A stretch of 64,000 nucleotides of DNA from Amorphophallus konjac (Eukaryota; Streptophyta; Magnoliopsida; Alismatales; Araceae): assembly GCA_022559845.1 (NCBI GenBank), contig CM040125.1:285868200-285932199 (forward strand), in the 5' to 3' direction. Positions 31,558-42,134 of this stretch are shown piece after piece. A program made the translations under genes and the position numbers. The notes under the pieces were generated by a model, which was not told the DNA's origin, made no database searches, and saw nothing but the letters and a program-made list of their open reading frames with translations. Every line of letters starts with the position of its first letter. Positions within the stretch are counted from its first letter, which is position 1.

Positions 31558-33152
31558 TATACCCCGCCATGGGAAATAAAAAGAAGAAATATATCCCGCC
31601 ATGGGGGTATAGGAGGCAAGAGAAGATACACCCCGACTGAGGGGTATCTGAAGAGAAATTCACCCCTCCTGGGGGCATAAGAAGCAAAACTCACACCCCA
31701 TCATGGGGGCATAAGAAGCAAAGACTCTCCCCCCTATGGGGGCATATGAAACAAAAGAATACACCCCGGCTTAGGGGAGTACGAAGAGAAATATACCCCA
31801 CTCTAGGGCCAAAAAAGTAGAAGAATCTAGCCCAGCCTAGGGGCATCTGAAGAAGAAGCATACACCCCGTCACTGGGGTATAGGAGCCACAAAAGAACAT
31901 ACTCCGCCATGGGGGTATATGGAGAAAAGAATACTCCCCGCCTTGGGGGTAAAATAGGCAGAGGACATCCCGCCTTCCGGGCATCTGAAACAAAAAACAT
32001 ACACCCCGGTCTGGGGGCATAAGAACCAAAGGATACAGCCCGTGTCGGGGGCATATGAAAAGAAATGCACCTCATCCTGGGGGGGGCGCTAGAAGTAGAA
32101 GAATTTACCTCGGTCTGGGGGAATAAAAATCCCGCCTTGGGAGCATCAGAAGCAAAAAATACACCCCGCTCTGAGGGGGCATAAGAAGCGGAGAAGTTCA
32201 CCCCAGCCTGGGGGCACACAAAAAAGAAATATCTTACCTTGGGTGCACAAGAAGCAAAACACACCTCTCGTGGGGTCACATGAAATAAAGCTCCACCCCC
32301 GCCTGAAGGCATAAGAAGCAAGAAGTCGCACCCCACCAGGGGGCATAGAAGCCATAAAGAATACACCCTGCCTGGGGGCACAAGAAGCAAAACATACCCT
32401 TGCCCTGGGGGCATATGAAGCCAAGAAATGCACCCCGGTCTGGTGGCATAAGAAGCAGAGAATACACCCCGTGCCGGGGGCATACGAAAAGAAATACACC
32501 CCACTCCGGGGCATGAGAGGCAGAAGAATCCACCCCGGCCTGGGGGCATAAGAAGAAAGGATACACCCCAACCTGGGGGCACACAAAGAAAGGAACACAA
32601 CCCGTCTCGGGTGCACATGAACTAAACATACCCCACCGTCGGGGGGTAGAAGAAGCAGAACCTACCCCGGTTTGGGGGCATGAGAAGCAATAAGTGATAC
32701 CCTGACATAGGGAGACGTGAAGAAGAGCATACCCCACTTCGAGTGCAGAAGAAGCCAAGCACACCCCGCATGGGGGCATACGAGACACAGCTACGCCCCA
32801 GCTCAGGGGCATATGAAGAGAAGTTCACCTCACATGGGGGCATATGAGACAAAGTTACACCCCGACTTCGGGGCATTTGAAGAATAGGCATACCCCGCAT
32901 GAGGGCATAGAAGCCATGAAGAATACACCCCGGCTAAGGGGCATTTGAAGAAGCATACCCCGCCCGGGGGCATAGAAGTCACAAGAAATGCACCCCGCTC
33001 CTGGGGGCACATGAAGAGAATCCACCCAGACTCGGGGGCACATAAAGCAAAAGTTACGCCCTAGCTTAGGGGCATTCGACGAAGAAATATACCCCACTAT
33101 GGGGGCATAAGAATCAAAGACTCTGCCCCGCTCTGGGGGCATAACAAGCAAC
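31558..33152. repeat. CCCC...GGGG hairpin minisatellite
   Basis: About 1.6 kb of some 35-40 degenerate units of 32-45 bp: ACACCCCG, 3-6 variable bases, TGGGGGCATA(A/T)GAAG and a purine spacer. Each unit has a CCCC/GGGG core, extended in some copies to ATACCCC/GGGGTAT (about 31600). The 263-aa and 178-aa minus-strand open frames run through the repeat and have no independent support. Confidence 0.85.
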
Positions 33153-33184
33153 CCCACCTTTGACCTTTGGCCACCTAACAAAAG

Positions 33185-33290
33185 AGTAGACCCTTTCACT
33201 TTGGTTCGAATTTTTCCCCGGCCAGAGAATAAAAGAAAAGACCTTTCACTTTGGTTCGGATCCTTCCCCAGCCAGAGAATAAAAAGAAAC
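33185..33290. repeat. Two copies of the CTTTGGTTCG...CCAGAGAA unit
   Basis: Same family as the large array at 39405-40920. Confidence 0.7.
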
Positions 33291-33298
33291 CCTTCTCT

Positions 33299-33911
33299 TG
33301 GGCTCTTGCAGCCCGCTTCACCAACCTTTGGCTCTTGTAGCCTGCTTCCCAGAGTTCGGCCTTCACGGCCTACTTCCCGATCTTTGGCTCTCGTAGCCCG
33401 CTTTCCTTAATTTCGGCTCTTGCAGCCTGCTTCCCAACTTTGGCTCTTGCAGCCTGCAACCTTTGCCTCTTGTAGCCTGCTTCACAGAATTCGGCCTTCA
33501 CGGCCTGCTTCCCGATCTTTGGCTCTCGTAGCCCACTTTCCTTAACTTTGGCTCTTGCAGCCTGCTTCCCCTTGGCCCCCGTGGCCTGCTTCACGATTTT
33601 GGCTCCCGTAGCCTGCTTCTCGATTTTTGGCTCCCGTAGTCTGCTTCCCCAATCTTCGGGTCTTGCAGCCTGCTTCCCGACTTCAGCTCTTGTAGCCTGC
33701 TTCCCAACTTTGGCTCTTGCAGCCGGCTCCCCTTTGGCCTGCGTGGCCTGCTTCCCAATTTTTGGCTCTCGTATTCTGCTCCCCCAACCTTTGGCCTTTG
33801 TAGCATGCTTTCCCCACTTCGGCTCTCGCGGCCCGCTCCCCTAATGTCCCTTGGCTCCTATAGCCTGCCTCTCCAATGCCCTTTTGGCCCTCCTCGGCCT
33901 ACTTCCCTCAT
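33299..33911. repeat. GGCTCTTGTAGCCTGCTTCCC hairpin minisatellite, first array
   Basis: About twenty units near 29 bp. Each begins with a 13-nt inverted repeat: GGCT, 5 nt, AGCC in most copies, and GGCC, 5 nt, GGCC in others, for example about 33358 and 33500. The spacer is TGCTTCCC plus a variable tail. Confidence 0.82.
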
Positions 33912-34308
33912 ACCTTTACCGCCACTACACTTATACAAAACAATAATATTTTCTTATGCAAAAAGAGAGAAAAAAAGACAAAAAAGAGAAAGAGAGAGAG
34001 AGAAGAAAAAGAAAGAGAAAGAAGAAAAAAATACTTGGCTGCCCTGCTTGCATGCTTGCTTATAATATAGAATAATACACCTCCTTGGAATTTTCTAGGA
34101 CCATTTTTCCTTGCTAAATAATATCGCCCCGATTCCAGATGCGCGTGCGTCACGACATATGCTCGAAAGGAGCCCAATCATGGTGGGTGCACATGTCAAG
34201 GAGAAGAGTCATGACTAAATTGCTAAGCCCAACTCACAAAATAAACTCGAGGCAACACTCCCACAGTTGACGCTTAATGTGTTCAATGGTCTTCAACCAT
34301 AGGGATTG
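33912..34308. other. Unassigned sequence, partly AAAGAGAG low complexity
   Basis: Purine run at 33958-34030. No gene seen. Confidence 0.4.
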
Positions 34309-34313
34309 CCCGA
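34309..34313. repeat. Target-site duplication CCCGA, left copy
   Basis: Identical to 38006-38010. Confidence 0.85.
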
Positions 34314-35355
34314 TGTAGCACCCCAAAAATTTTAAAGGATACATATTAATATTGGTAATGAAATAAATATAGAAAATAAAATTTTGATAATGGAAATAGC
34401 CTAAATTGATAGTGGGCCTCGTACAAGACTCAAAAGCTAAACATGTAAACAAACTAAATGCCCCCTAACTCAACCAGTTAAATAGACTAAAATGAACGGG
34501 TTTGAATAGTAGACTTTAATACTAATTTGGGTAGTAGGTTTAAAAGTATTAACAATAACTACTCATAAATCCACCCAAAAGAAAAACCACTACAAATAAC
34601 TCTTAAACAAGAAGCCCAACCGAAACAAGCCTACTAACTAAAAGCCTTAAAACCAATAGGTAGTGGGCTTGAAGCAAAAGAAATCACGTAACTTCTTTGT
34701 TAAACCTATTTGCGGACCATAACCCAGGACGTTAATAGACTATACATTATAGAAAAAAAAACTAATGGGCTTCCACGTTGACATATATGTGCAAGGTGGC
34801 TTTGGGGTTTTGTGATTAGCTTGGGAAGGTGGCTAAAGTTTTAGGAAGATAACACACTTTAGGAAATCAAAGGATAAATCTTAGAAAACCTAACATGGAA
34901 TAGGAGTCTTAAAAGGAATGGGACTCTACGACAGCCTGCACCCTATAAATAAACCCCATGTAGTGCAGCTCGGTGTTACCATTGCTGCCGCATTCGAAAG
35001 GGGGGGTGCTAATGCTGCTACGTTCGACGGACGGGAAGCCTGTTCGAGAGGGATCTTTTTCTCCCTGAGCGGAGCATCAACGCAGGGGTTGCGTCTACAT
35101 CGACTTTCTTCATCAGTAGAGGCCGTCTTCCTTCTACTTTCTTCGAGTTGTTCGTGTAGCTACTGTTACTAGCACCATCCCGAGCATCTTCTTCCTCTGC
35201 TACTTCTTCTTCTTTCATCCGTCGAAGTATTTTCGAAAGGTAGGCAATCTCTCGAGCATAATTATAAAATAACTAGCATGCTAGGTGTATAGAACATGCA
35301 GGTGGTATCATGAAATTTCTTACTATGTTTTTTTTTACGTTTTTACATGAAAAAA

Positions 35356-35979
35356 GAATTAACGACCACATCCTGGTCGTTAATTCAATACGAAACGCCC
35401 ACGTAAAGGACGCTAATTAAACAAACGACAGTACAAATGTCGTTACTTCCTATGTGTTAATATTAATTACAGCTGTCCTTTTATCTAAAAATTGTGAAAT
35501 GCATATTATTAGAATCCCCATGATTAATCTTAAATTTTCGTCCATATAAATGTTGCATTGATTATAAATATTAATTAGTTATACAATTTAATTTGTTTTA
35601 ACTATATACTCGGTGAATTATAAAAATCACTGTAGCTTGATAGTTAAGGGATTTTACCTTAACGATTTGTTCGTGGCCGTCGGAGTATCCTTTGGCCATA
35701 AAATTTATGGGCGTACTATTGGGGTGGAGACCGAGGTAATAAAAGTGGTTGCATCATTTTTCGTGCCCTATTATAAGATCCCCCGTCTCTCATCGAAAAA
35801 TTATTTTGAACCTATGGTTAGGTAGAGTTTTTCGAGCCGGTCATTTCGGTATATTATAAGCCAAATTCTGACATCATTTAGTATGGAAACGAGAGGTTTA
35901 AAAAAATGCAATTTTAATGAATAACGACCCAAAAACGGTCGTTTCTCAAAAATCTGACGTCCTTTGTACAAGGCGTCAG

Positions 35980-36017
<38 letters not shown>

Positions 36018-36316
36018 TGTATATATATATATCATGTATGCTTATCTTTGAAAATCCATAGTTATTAAAATATATGCCAAAAAATTATGGAAAATATATT
36101 TTTGGAATCCTCGTATTTTTCTCTTAATTATCATATATTCTATTTCCTTAAATTATTTTAAATAAATTAATGTGCCTTTTAATGTATATTTTTGAACTTA
36201 TTCAATTAAATAGATATAAATGTGAATTCTTGTTAAATAAATTTATTTAAAAATCATGAAAATTAATGGTCCCCAAGGGGACGCTAATAAAAAAATGACG
36301 CCACCCACAGGCGTCA
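35356..36316 (+). repeat. TGACGCC/AACGACC-type hairpins
   Basis: Clear stems: 35356-35386 (13-bp perfect stem GAATTAACGACCA, 5-nt loop), 35424-35444 (AACGACA/TGTCGTT, 7-nt loop), 35923-35943 (AACGACC/GGTCGTT, 7-nt loop), 35951-35982 (9 bp plus 4 bp around a one-base bulge) and 36296-36316 (TGACGCC/GGCGTCA, 7-nt loop). Stem sequences differ; the 7+7+7 design recurs. Confidence 0.85.
35982..36031. repeat. (AT)n microsatellite
   Basis: TATATA runs broken once by AAGTGT. Confidence 0.95.
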
Positions 36317-36520
36317 AATAATATAAGTTTATCTAATTATAGTTAATTATAGAATTGGAGGGACTTGAATTCTATAATTAACGCAATCATGTTCTCACCG
36401 TTTTCTTCCGTTTTTGACCCATACCGCGGGTCTTTTGGCAGTCTCATCTCATGTCCGTAGATGGAGTCCCTGTTTCATGATTGGTTCACATTATACACTC
36501 AACTCTCGGTGACATACGAG

Positions 36521-36628
36521 CCCTCCGTTGGACATTCCGTTCCTTCGGACTGGCACGTTAGTCATTGGGACCTCCGTAAGTCTCCTCGTAGCCTTGGATT
36601 CCCTCAAGGCCGACTGAGCTGGTTGTAC
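36521..36628 (+). other. Block shared with the Ogre-like leader (6037-6142, minus)
   Basis: Shares CATTCCGT, CCTCCGTAAGTC, TGGATTCCCTCA and GGTTGTAC in the same order. GTAAGT is at 36576-36581. Confidence 0.65.
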
Positions 36629-38005
36629 TTAATCACCCAGATGTCCAGAATGTCATGGTTTTCATCTGGTTTATTTATATATCATCCTTATTACAAGTTC
36701 TGTCCTTGAACTCTATATTTCATGAAATCTATCTTAAAGTTCTTACATGCTTGATCCTTGAAATTCTTGGCCATTAATATGGAATTAGTCTAGACTAAAT
36801 GTCAGGGGCTATGGGTCCCACTAAAATGACATTTTAAATGCTACGGGTCCTGATCTGACCCTATTGGGCGAGGCAAAGTCCAAACGTTACCGGTATACGA
36901 TGATCGGGTGCAGGCATTCACCAACTCGGTTATTGGCATTTAGGAGCAATCATATAGTCGTGAGAACTCCTAAGTGTACGACGAAATACTAACTAGTGCT
37001 ATTTCCATGAGGGGTGGTCATATTGTCGTGATTTTCCCCTTAGTGCATTGGCCAATCCTATATAGTGCTAGATGTGCAAACGCTCTCGTGATAGTGATGA
37101 TCGGGAGTAATTGCCATCATAGTGCATCTTTCTACAACTTATTGTTCGTCATGAAAATATCTTGAATTGCCATATTGGAGGGGTTATCATATCGTCGTGA
37201 TATTCCCTTAGTGTCGTGGCAAATGCTATATAATGCTTGTAGAAGTAATTGTTCTACTTCTATATCGATCATCATAAATGTTCTTGAATTATCTCATTGA
37301 TAGTACTCGTTATCTTGTCATGAAGATCCTTCTTAATACCGGATACCTTGAGGCTCTCGTGATAGTGTTCGTCATAGAGAGATGAATGTTATATTTCCTC
37401 CTGAATGCTCTTGACCTAACTTGAGAAAGTACTTGATCAGATCTTGCTATACCCTCTTGATTATCATTGTCCCTAATCTACATGAGTTTATCTAGCATCT
37501 TGCTTACTCGTTTGTTTATTATAGTTCTTGAATTTATCTCGTGTTATTACAGTTCTCGATTTCTATAGCTTGCATGACCTGCATGAGCATGTTAAACTGT
37601 AATTGATTTAAAGCTAGCTTGGAATCATGAGATATTAAGTCCTACTGAGCGTTTGCTCACCCTGTGTTTTCCAATATTTTCAGGTAATGACCTTAGTGAT
37701 GGCGAGACCGAACAAGATGGGCAAGGGCAAGAGTGAAGAGAACGCCGACATCTAGACGAACCACCTAGTTTTGCTATCTTGTGTCTTATGCTAAGTCGAG
37801 TCAAGAGTCTCCTTGTAATTTCTTTTATTGAGTCTTTTCGTTATTTATGGGCCCGAATATGTAAAATAACTTATATTTGAAATGAAATTTGCTATTTGTC
37901 TAAATTATGTTTTGTGGAAATGACTATGCTCTGATTGACATGACTGTTTAACTGCCACGTTCCGAGCAACGACACGTTCCGTTGTTATGGGTTCGGGGCG
38001 TGACA

Positions 38006-38010
38006 CCCGA
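38006..38010. repeat. Target-site duplication CCCGA, right copy
   Basis: Matches 34309-34313. Confidence 0.85.
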
Positions 38011-38185
38011 CTTTCTTCTTAGCACTCTACGGATGCTCGAATTGCTACACTCGCACGAAAGGTAATCGTGAGGAAAAAGCTGCATACCCCCACTAAAAAA
38101 AGAAGAAAAAAAAGAAAAAAGAAGGAAAGGAGAAAAATGATTTAAAAAAAAAAGAGAATGAAAGGAGAGAAAGATACATGGATCC

Positions 38186-38420
38186 GAGTAGCCGGGAATC
38201 CCCACTGAAACAAATGAGGAGACTCGCGTGAAATGGTTAAGCGAATTGCAACAAGGATGAAGCCTAGTAGCCAGGAATCCCCATTGTGACACATGAGGTG
38301 ACTCGCATCGAACGGTGGAATCCACAATAGAATTATAACAAGGACGAATCCTAGTAGCCGGGAATCCCCATTGAGACACATGAGGAGACTCCCGCCGAAC
38401 GGTGAAATCCACAACCAAAA
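38186..38420. repeat. Three-copy tandem repeat, 80-87 bp
   Basis: Copies begin at AGTAGCC(A/G)GGAATCCCC, 38186, 38266 and 38353. The minus-strand ORFs here (174 and 90 aa) read through the repeat. Confidence 0.8.
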
Positions 38421-38831
38421 TAAATAGCTGGGGGCTGTGCGAAGCTAGCGAAATCGAGAGCCTGAAACCCATGTGTTGGCGCTAGAGTAATCCTTGAGTG
38501 CTACTTCGGAAGCTTGCATATCCCTATGTTTAAGGCCTTTTGTTCACATGTTTACTCCTTCACGCCACAGAGATTTGTCTCGGATGAAAATTGTGAGTTT
38601 GAGCTATGCATGCAAGACATGCGATATCCTCTTGACGGGCGTACCACCCCTTAGCCGTGCCTTCTGGCCCGCACCGTGTTTGTAAATTATGGGCGATGTC
38701 CCTATCCCATCCCCTATAGAGGGAGCTCCTTTATATATATACTTATGTTATGCCTGCTGACGAATGCCTGCATGCGTGGATGAAGAAATGAATAATAATA
38801 ATAATAAATTTAAAAAATAACTATCTATCGT
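38421..38831. other. Unassigned non-coding sequence
   Basis: Ends in an (AAT)n stretch near 38790. No gene seen. Confidence 0.4.
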
Positions 38832-39362
38832 AATCGGCCTTCCCGATTTCGACTTTCGCAGCCCGCTTTCCTGATTCCGACCTTTATGGCCCGCTTCCCC
38901 GTCCTTGGCTTCATCGCCTGCTCCCAGATCCTCTGGCTTTTATAGCCTGCTTCCCCAACCTTTGGCTGTTATAGCTTGCTTCCTTAACCTCTGGCTTTCG
39001 TGGCCTACTTGCCCAGCCTCTGGCTTTTGTAGCCTGCTTCCTAGTCCCTGGCTTTTGTAGCCTACTTCCCAGCCTATGGCTTTTGTAGCATACTTCCTTA
39101 ACCTTTGGCTCTTGTAGCCTGCTTCCCACCTTTAGCCCTTGTAGCCTATTTCCCGATTTTGGCTTTTGCAGCCCGCTTCCCGGCTGTGGCTCTCCTAGTC
39201 CGTTTCCTCAATTTGGGCTCTCGTAGCCTGCTCCCCAATTTCGGCTTTCGTAGCCAGCTCCCCGATTGCAGCCCTCGTGGTCCGCTTCCCCCGATTTCTG
39301 CCTTCACGGCTTACTTCCGCAACACCGATTCCGGCCTTGCGGCACACTTTCTCAGGTTTAGA
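38832..39362. repeat. GGCTTTTGTAGCC hairpin minisatellite, second array
   Basis: About seventeen units near 29-31 bp, same family and orientation as 33299-33911. Variants include GGCTTTTATAGCC, GGCTTTCGTGGCC and GGCTTTTGCAGCC, so pairing of the outer four bases is usually kept, with wobble in some. Confidence 0.82.
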
Positions 39363-39404
39363 TTTCACAGTCGATACTCCCAGCGCATTAAAGAACATAG
39401 ATTC

Positions 39405-40920
39405 CTTTCACTTTGGTTCGGACCTGCCGTCCAGCCAGAGAACAAAAAGACTCTCTCCACTTTAGATCGGACCTTCCATCCGGCTAGAGAACTAAAAACT
39501 TCTTTTCACTCTAGATCGGACCTTCCGTCCGACTAGATAACTAAAAATTCTTTCCACTCTCGATCAGACCTTCCACCCGGCTAGAGAATTAAATGATTCC
39601 TTTTACTTGGGTTCGGGCCTGTCGCCTAGCCAGAGAACTAAAAGATTCTTTCCACTCTAGATCGGACCTTCCGTCCGGCTAGAGAACAAAAAGATCCCTT
39701 CACTCTAGATCGGGCCTTTTGTCCGGCCGGAGAACCAAAAAGACACATTCACTCTGACCCATACCTTACGTCTAGCCAGAGAATAAAAGACCCTCGCCTT
39801 GACACTCACCCCGTGTCCATGAATGAACCACGTCAGCTCTCGACAGTCCGTCGGCATTGATGAATAAATTTGTAACTCCTTTCACTCTAGTTTGGACCTT
39901 TCATCTAGCCAGAGAACAAAAAGACCCTTTCTTGAACACTCACCCCGTGTCCATGAATGAACCACGTCAGCTCCCGATAGTCTGTCGGCGTTGATGAATA
40001 AATTTGTAACTCCTTTCACTCTGGTTTGGACCTTTCGTCTAGCCAGAGAACAAAAAGACCCTTGCTTGGACACTCACCCCGTGTCCATAAATGAACCACG
40101 TCAGCTCTCGGCAGTCTGTCGGTATTGATGAATAAATTTGTAACTCCTTTCACTATGGTTTGGACCTTTCGTATAGCTAGAGAACAAAAAGACCCTTACT
40201 TGGACACTCACCCGTGTCCATGAATGAACCACGTCAGCTCTCGGCAGTCCGTCGACGTTGATGAATAAATTTGTAACTCTTTTCGCTCTGCTTTGGACCT
40301 TTCGTCTAGCCAGAGAACAAAAAGACCATTGCTTGGACACTCACCCCGTGTCCATGAATGAACCACGTCAGCTCTCGGTAGTCTTTCATCATTGATGAAT
40401 AAATTTGTAACTCTTTTCACTCTGGTTTGGACCTTTCATCTAGCTAGAGAACAAAAGACCATTGCTTTGACACTCACCCCGTGTCCATGAATGAACCACG
40501 TCAGCTCCCGACAGTCAGTCAACATTGATGAATAAATTTGTAACTCCTTTCGCTCTGGTTTGGACCTTTCGTCTAGCCAGAGCACAAAAGACCCTTCCTT
40601 GGACACTCACCCCATGTCCATGAATGAACCACGTCAGCTCCCAGCAGTCCATCGGCGTTGATGAAAAAATCTGTAACTTCTATCACTCTGGTTCGGACCG
40701 TCCGTCCGGCTAGAGAACAAAAGGATTCTTTTCACTCTAGATTGGACCTCCTGTCTGGCTAGAGAACAAAAAGATTCTATCCACTCTAGATCAGACCTTC
40801 CATCTGACTAGAGAACAAACATTTTTCTCCCCGCTCTATATCATACCTTCTACCCGACTAGAGAACAAAAAGATTCTCTCTACTCTAGTTCATACCTTTC
40901 GCCCAACCAAAGGATCAAAA
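39405..40920. repeat. CTCTAG...CTAGAG hairpin array
   Basis: About twenty 30-nt inverted repeats followed by AACAAAAAGA-type spacers. The example 39655-39684 pairs CTCTAG/CTAGAG and, inside, CGGAC/GTCCG. Copies such as 40019-40048 pair CTCTGG/CCAGAG instead. The two outer stems differ by a compensatory A-T to G-C change. Confidence 0.85.
39749..40680. repeat. Higher-order tandem repeat, seven units of 132-134 bp
   Basis: Units start at about 39749, 39881, 40015, 40149, 40282, 40416 and 40549. Each combines the CTCTGG hairpin with a second hairpin (GGACAC, loop TCACCCC, GTGTCC) and a third (CGAC...GTCG around CAGTC), then GATGAATAAATTTGTAACTC. Confidence 0.88.
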
Positions 40921-40942
40921 AAAAAAACCCTCCATATAGCCT

Positions 40943-40957
40943 GGAGAGGGGGATTTC
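40943..40957 (+). other. Polypurine tract before the second Tat LTR
   Basis: GGAGAGGGGGATTTC, identical to 26184-26198. It means this LTR once served as a 3' LTR for the sequence on its left. Confidence 0.8.
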
Positions 40958-41720
40958 TGTAGCCCATCTAAGAGTGGCCGAACAAGGTCGATCAGGACCA
41001 AACGAGGCCCAGCTCATCAAAGTGACAGCCCCGCAAGGCCCACTTAGCATCAAAGCCTAATAAAATCACTCGGGATCAAGCCCCTCCTCGACGGCCATTA
41101 GGCTCAGAAGGCCCGAGCGTCGGTCTGGTTGGAGGAAGACCCAAGCTTGAGTTATCCCCCTCGCCAAGATAAAAGGCTAGCGCCCCGCGCCCACTCCGAC
41201 TGAGCCTGATCCGAGCTATGCTTATCGCCCGGAAAGGGTTGGCACTCTTCATGCTTGGGACGACCGATGATTACTTATCCCCGCTGCCGTTGAGAGCCCT
41301 TTATGAGCAGGAGTTCACAAGGATAAGGGACCCACGACCCCTCAAGGCTATAATATCCCACAATGAGGACGTAAAGAGCCCACGTTGAGGACGTAACTCC
41401 CACCTGGAACTCCTCAGCTTACGGGACTCATGAGGCTAGCGCACTATTTAAACTTGGGACTCCCTCCAGCTAAAGGTAAGGCCAACACACGCCTAAAACT
41501 CCCTGAGCAGGAACCACTTCACCACCTTGGTGTAGAGAGATCTCGTGCCTCTCTTTCCTCCTCCCTTCATAACTTCCACCACTGCTCTACTGACTTAGGC
41601 ATCGGAGGGTTTACCCCAGGGAACCATTCCTAGGCCCCCTGATCCGTTTCCCTTTCTTGCAGTTCACTGTTTGGTGATAATCTCCCCAGCTCAGGACCAG
41701 CACGAGATCACGCCTCTTCA
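40958..41720 (+). repeat. 5' LTR of Tat element B (763 bp)
   Basis: TGTAGCCC...CCTCTTCA, the same length as 26199-26961 and clearly homologous. TATA-like CACTATTTAAAC lies near 41440. A PBS follows. Confidence 0.9.
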
Positions 41721-41722
41721 TT

Positions 41723-41739
41723 TGGCACCGTCTGTGGGA
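41723..41739 (+). other. Primer binding site of Tat element B
   Basis: TGGCACCGTCTGTGGGA, two bases after the LTR; a usual Tat PBS form. Confidence 0.85.
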
Positions 41740-41757
41740 AACGACCAAAGAGCCAGT

Positions 41758-42134
41758 ATGGTGCGAAGAAGTTCAGGGAGGAGGTCCGCCGGTGACAGGG
41801 GAAAGGCCATGGTGGCGGCGGGAGAAGGCCCCTCTGAGGCCTGACAAAACCCTCCCTCCAACACCAGCACCCCAGCCGACGGACCACCCCCTCCTCCTGC
41901 GGCGATGTGGCTACCACCCAACGGGGGCGCTGATGCTTTCCAAGCCCTCAACGCAAAACTAGACATCCTCGTGGAACTCATGAGGACCCAGGCGACCAGG
42001 GAAGTAAGGTCATGTGCCCCTCCGGAAAGCCCTCCCCACGAGAATGCGTCCCAGCACACAGCCGGAGGCCGCTTCACCCCCCGAGGCCGGCGGATTATCC
42101 GTAACAGGTCAGGAGCACCTTAACAAGCCCCTCC
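41758..42134 (+). pseudogene. gag: gag N-terminus of Tat element B
   Basis: Starts at ATG 41758, 18 bp after the PBS (MVRRSSGRRS, basic). The frame passes an early TGA near 41842 and a TAA near 42121, then meets the insertion. A segment of about 30 residues (FQALNAKLDILVELM) looks amphipathic. Omitting the insertion and one CCTCC, the frame continues without shift at 61173. Confidence 0.78.
42130..42134. repeat. Target-site duplication CCTCC, left copy
   Basis: Identical to 61168-61172. Confidence 0.9.

Larger units (their letters stand above)
34314..38005 (+). mobile_element. Solo-LTR-like non-coding insertion, 3692 bp
   Basis: It starts TGTAGCACCCC, ends GGGGCGTGACA, and is flanked by a perfect 5-bp duplication CCCGA. 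Its ends and its CTACTGAGCGTTTGCTCA segment match the insertion at 17896-20876, so both belong to one LTR superfamily. It has no ORF of note; the 82-aa frame at 36461 overlaps a block shared with the Ogre-like leader. The internal hairpins (35356-36316) are of the same TGACGCC kind as in the Ogre-like element. An (AT)n run is at 35982-36031. A MITE-like origin is less likely given its length and TG...CA ends. Confidence 0.75.

Noticed and set aside
31827..32618. 263-aa minus-strand ORF
   Set aside because: Runs through the CCCC/GGGG array; its peptide periodicity merely mirrors the DNA repeat.
37948..38472. 174-aa minus-strand ORF crossing the solo-LTR border
   Set aside because: Spans an insertion junction and a three-copy tandem repeat; cannot be a conserved gene.
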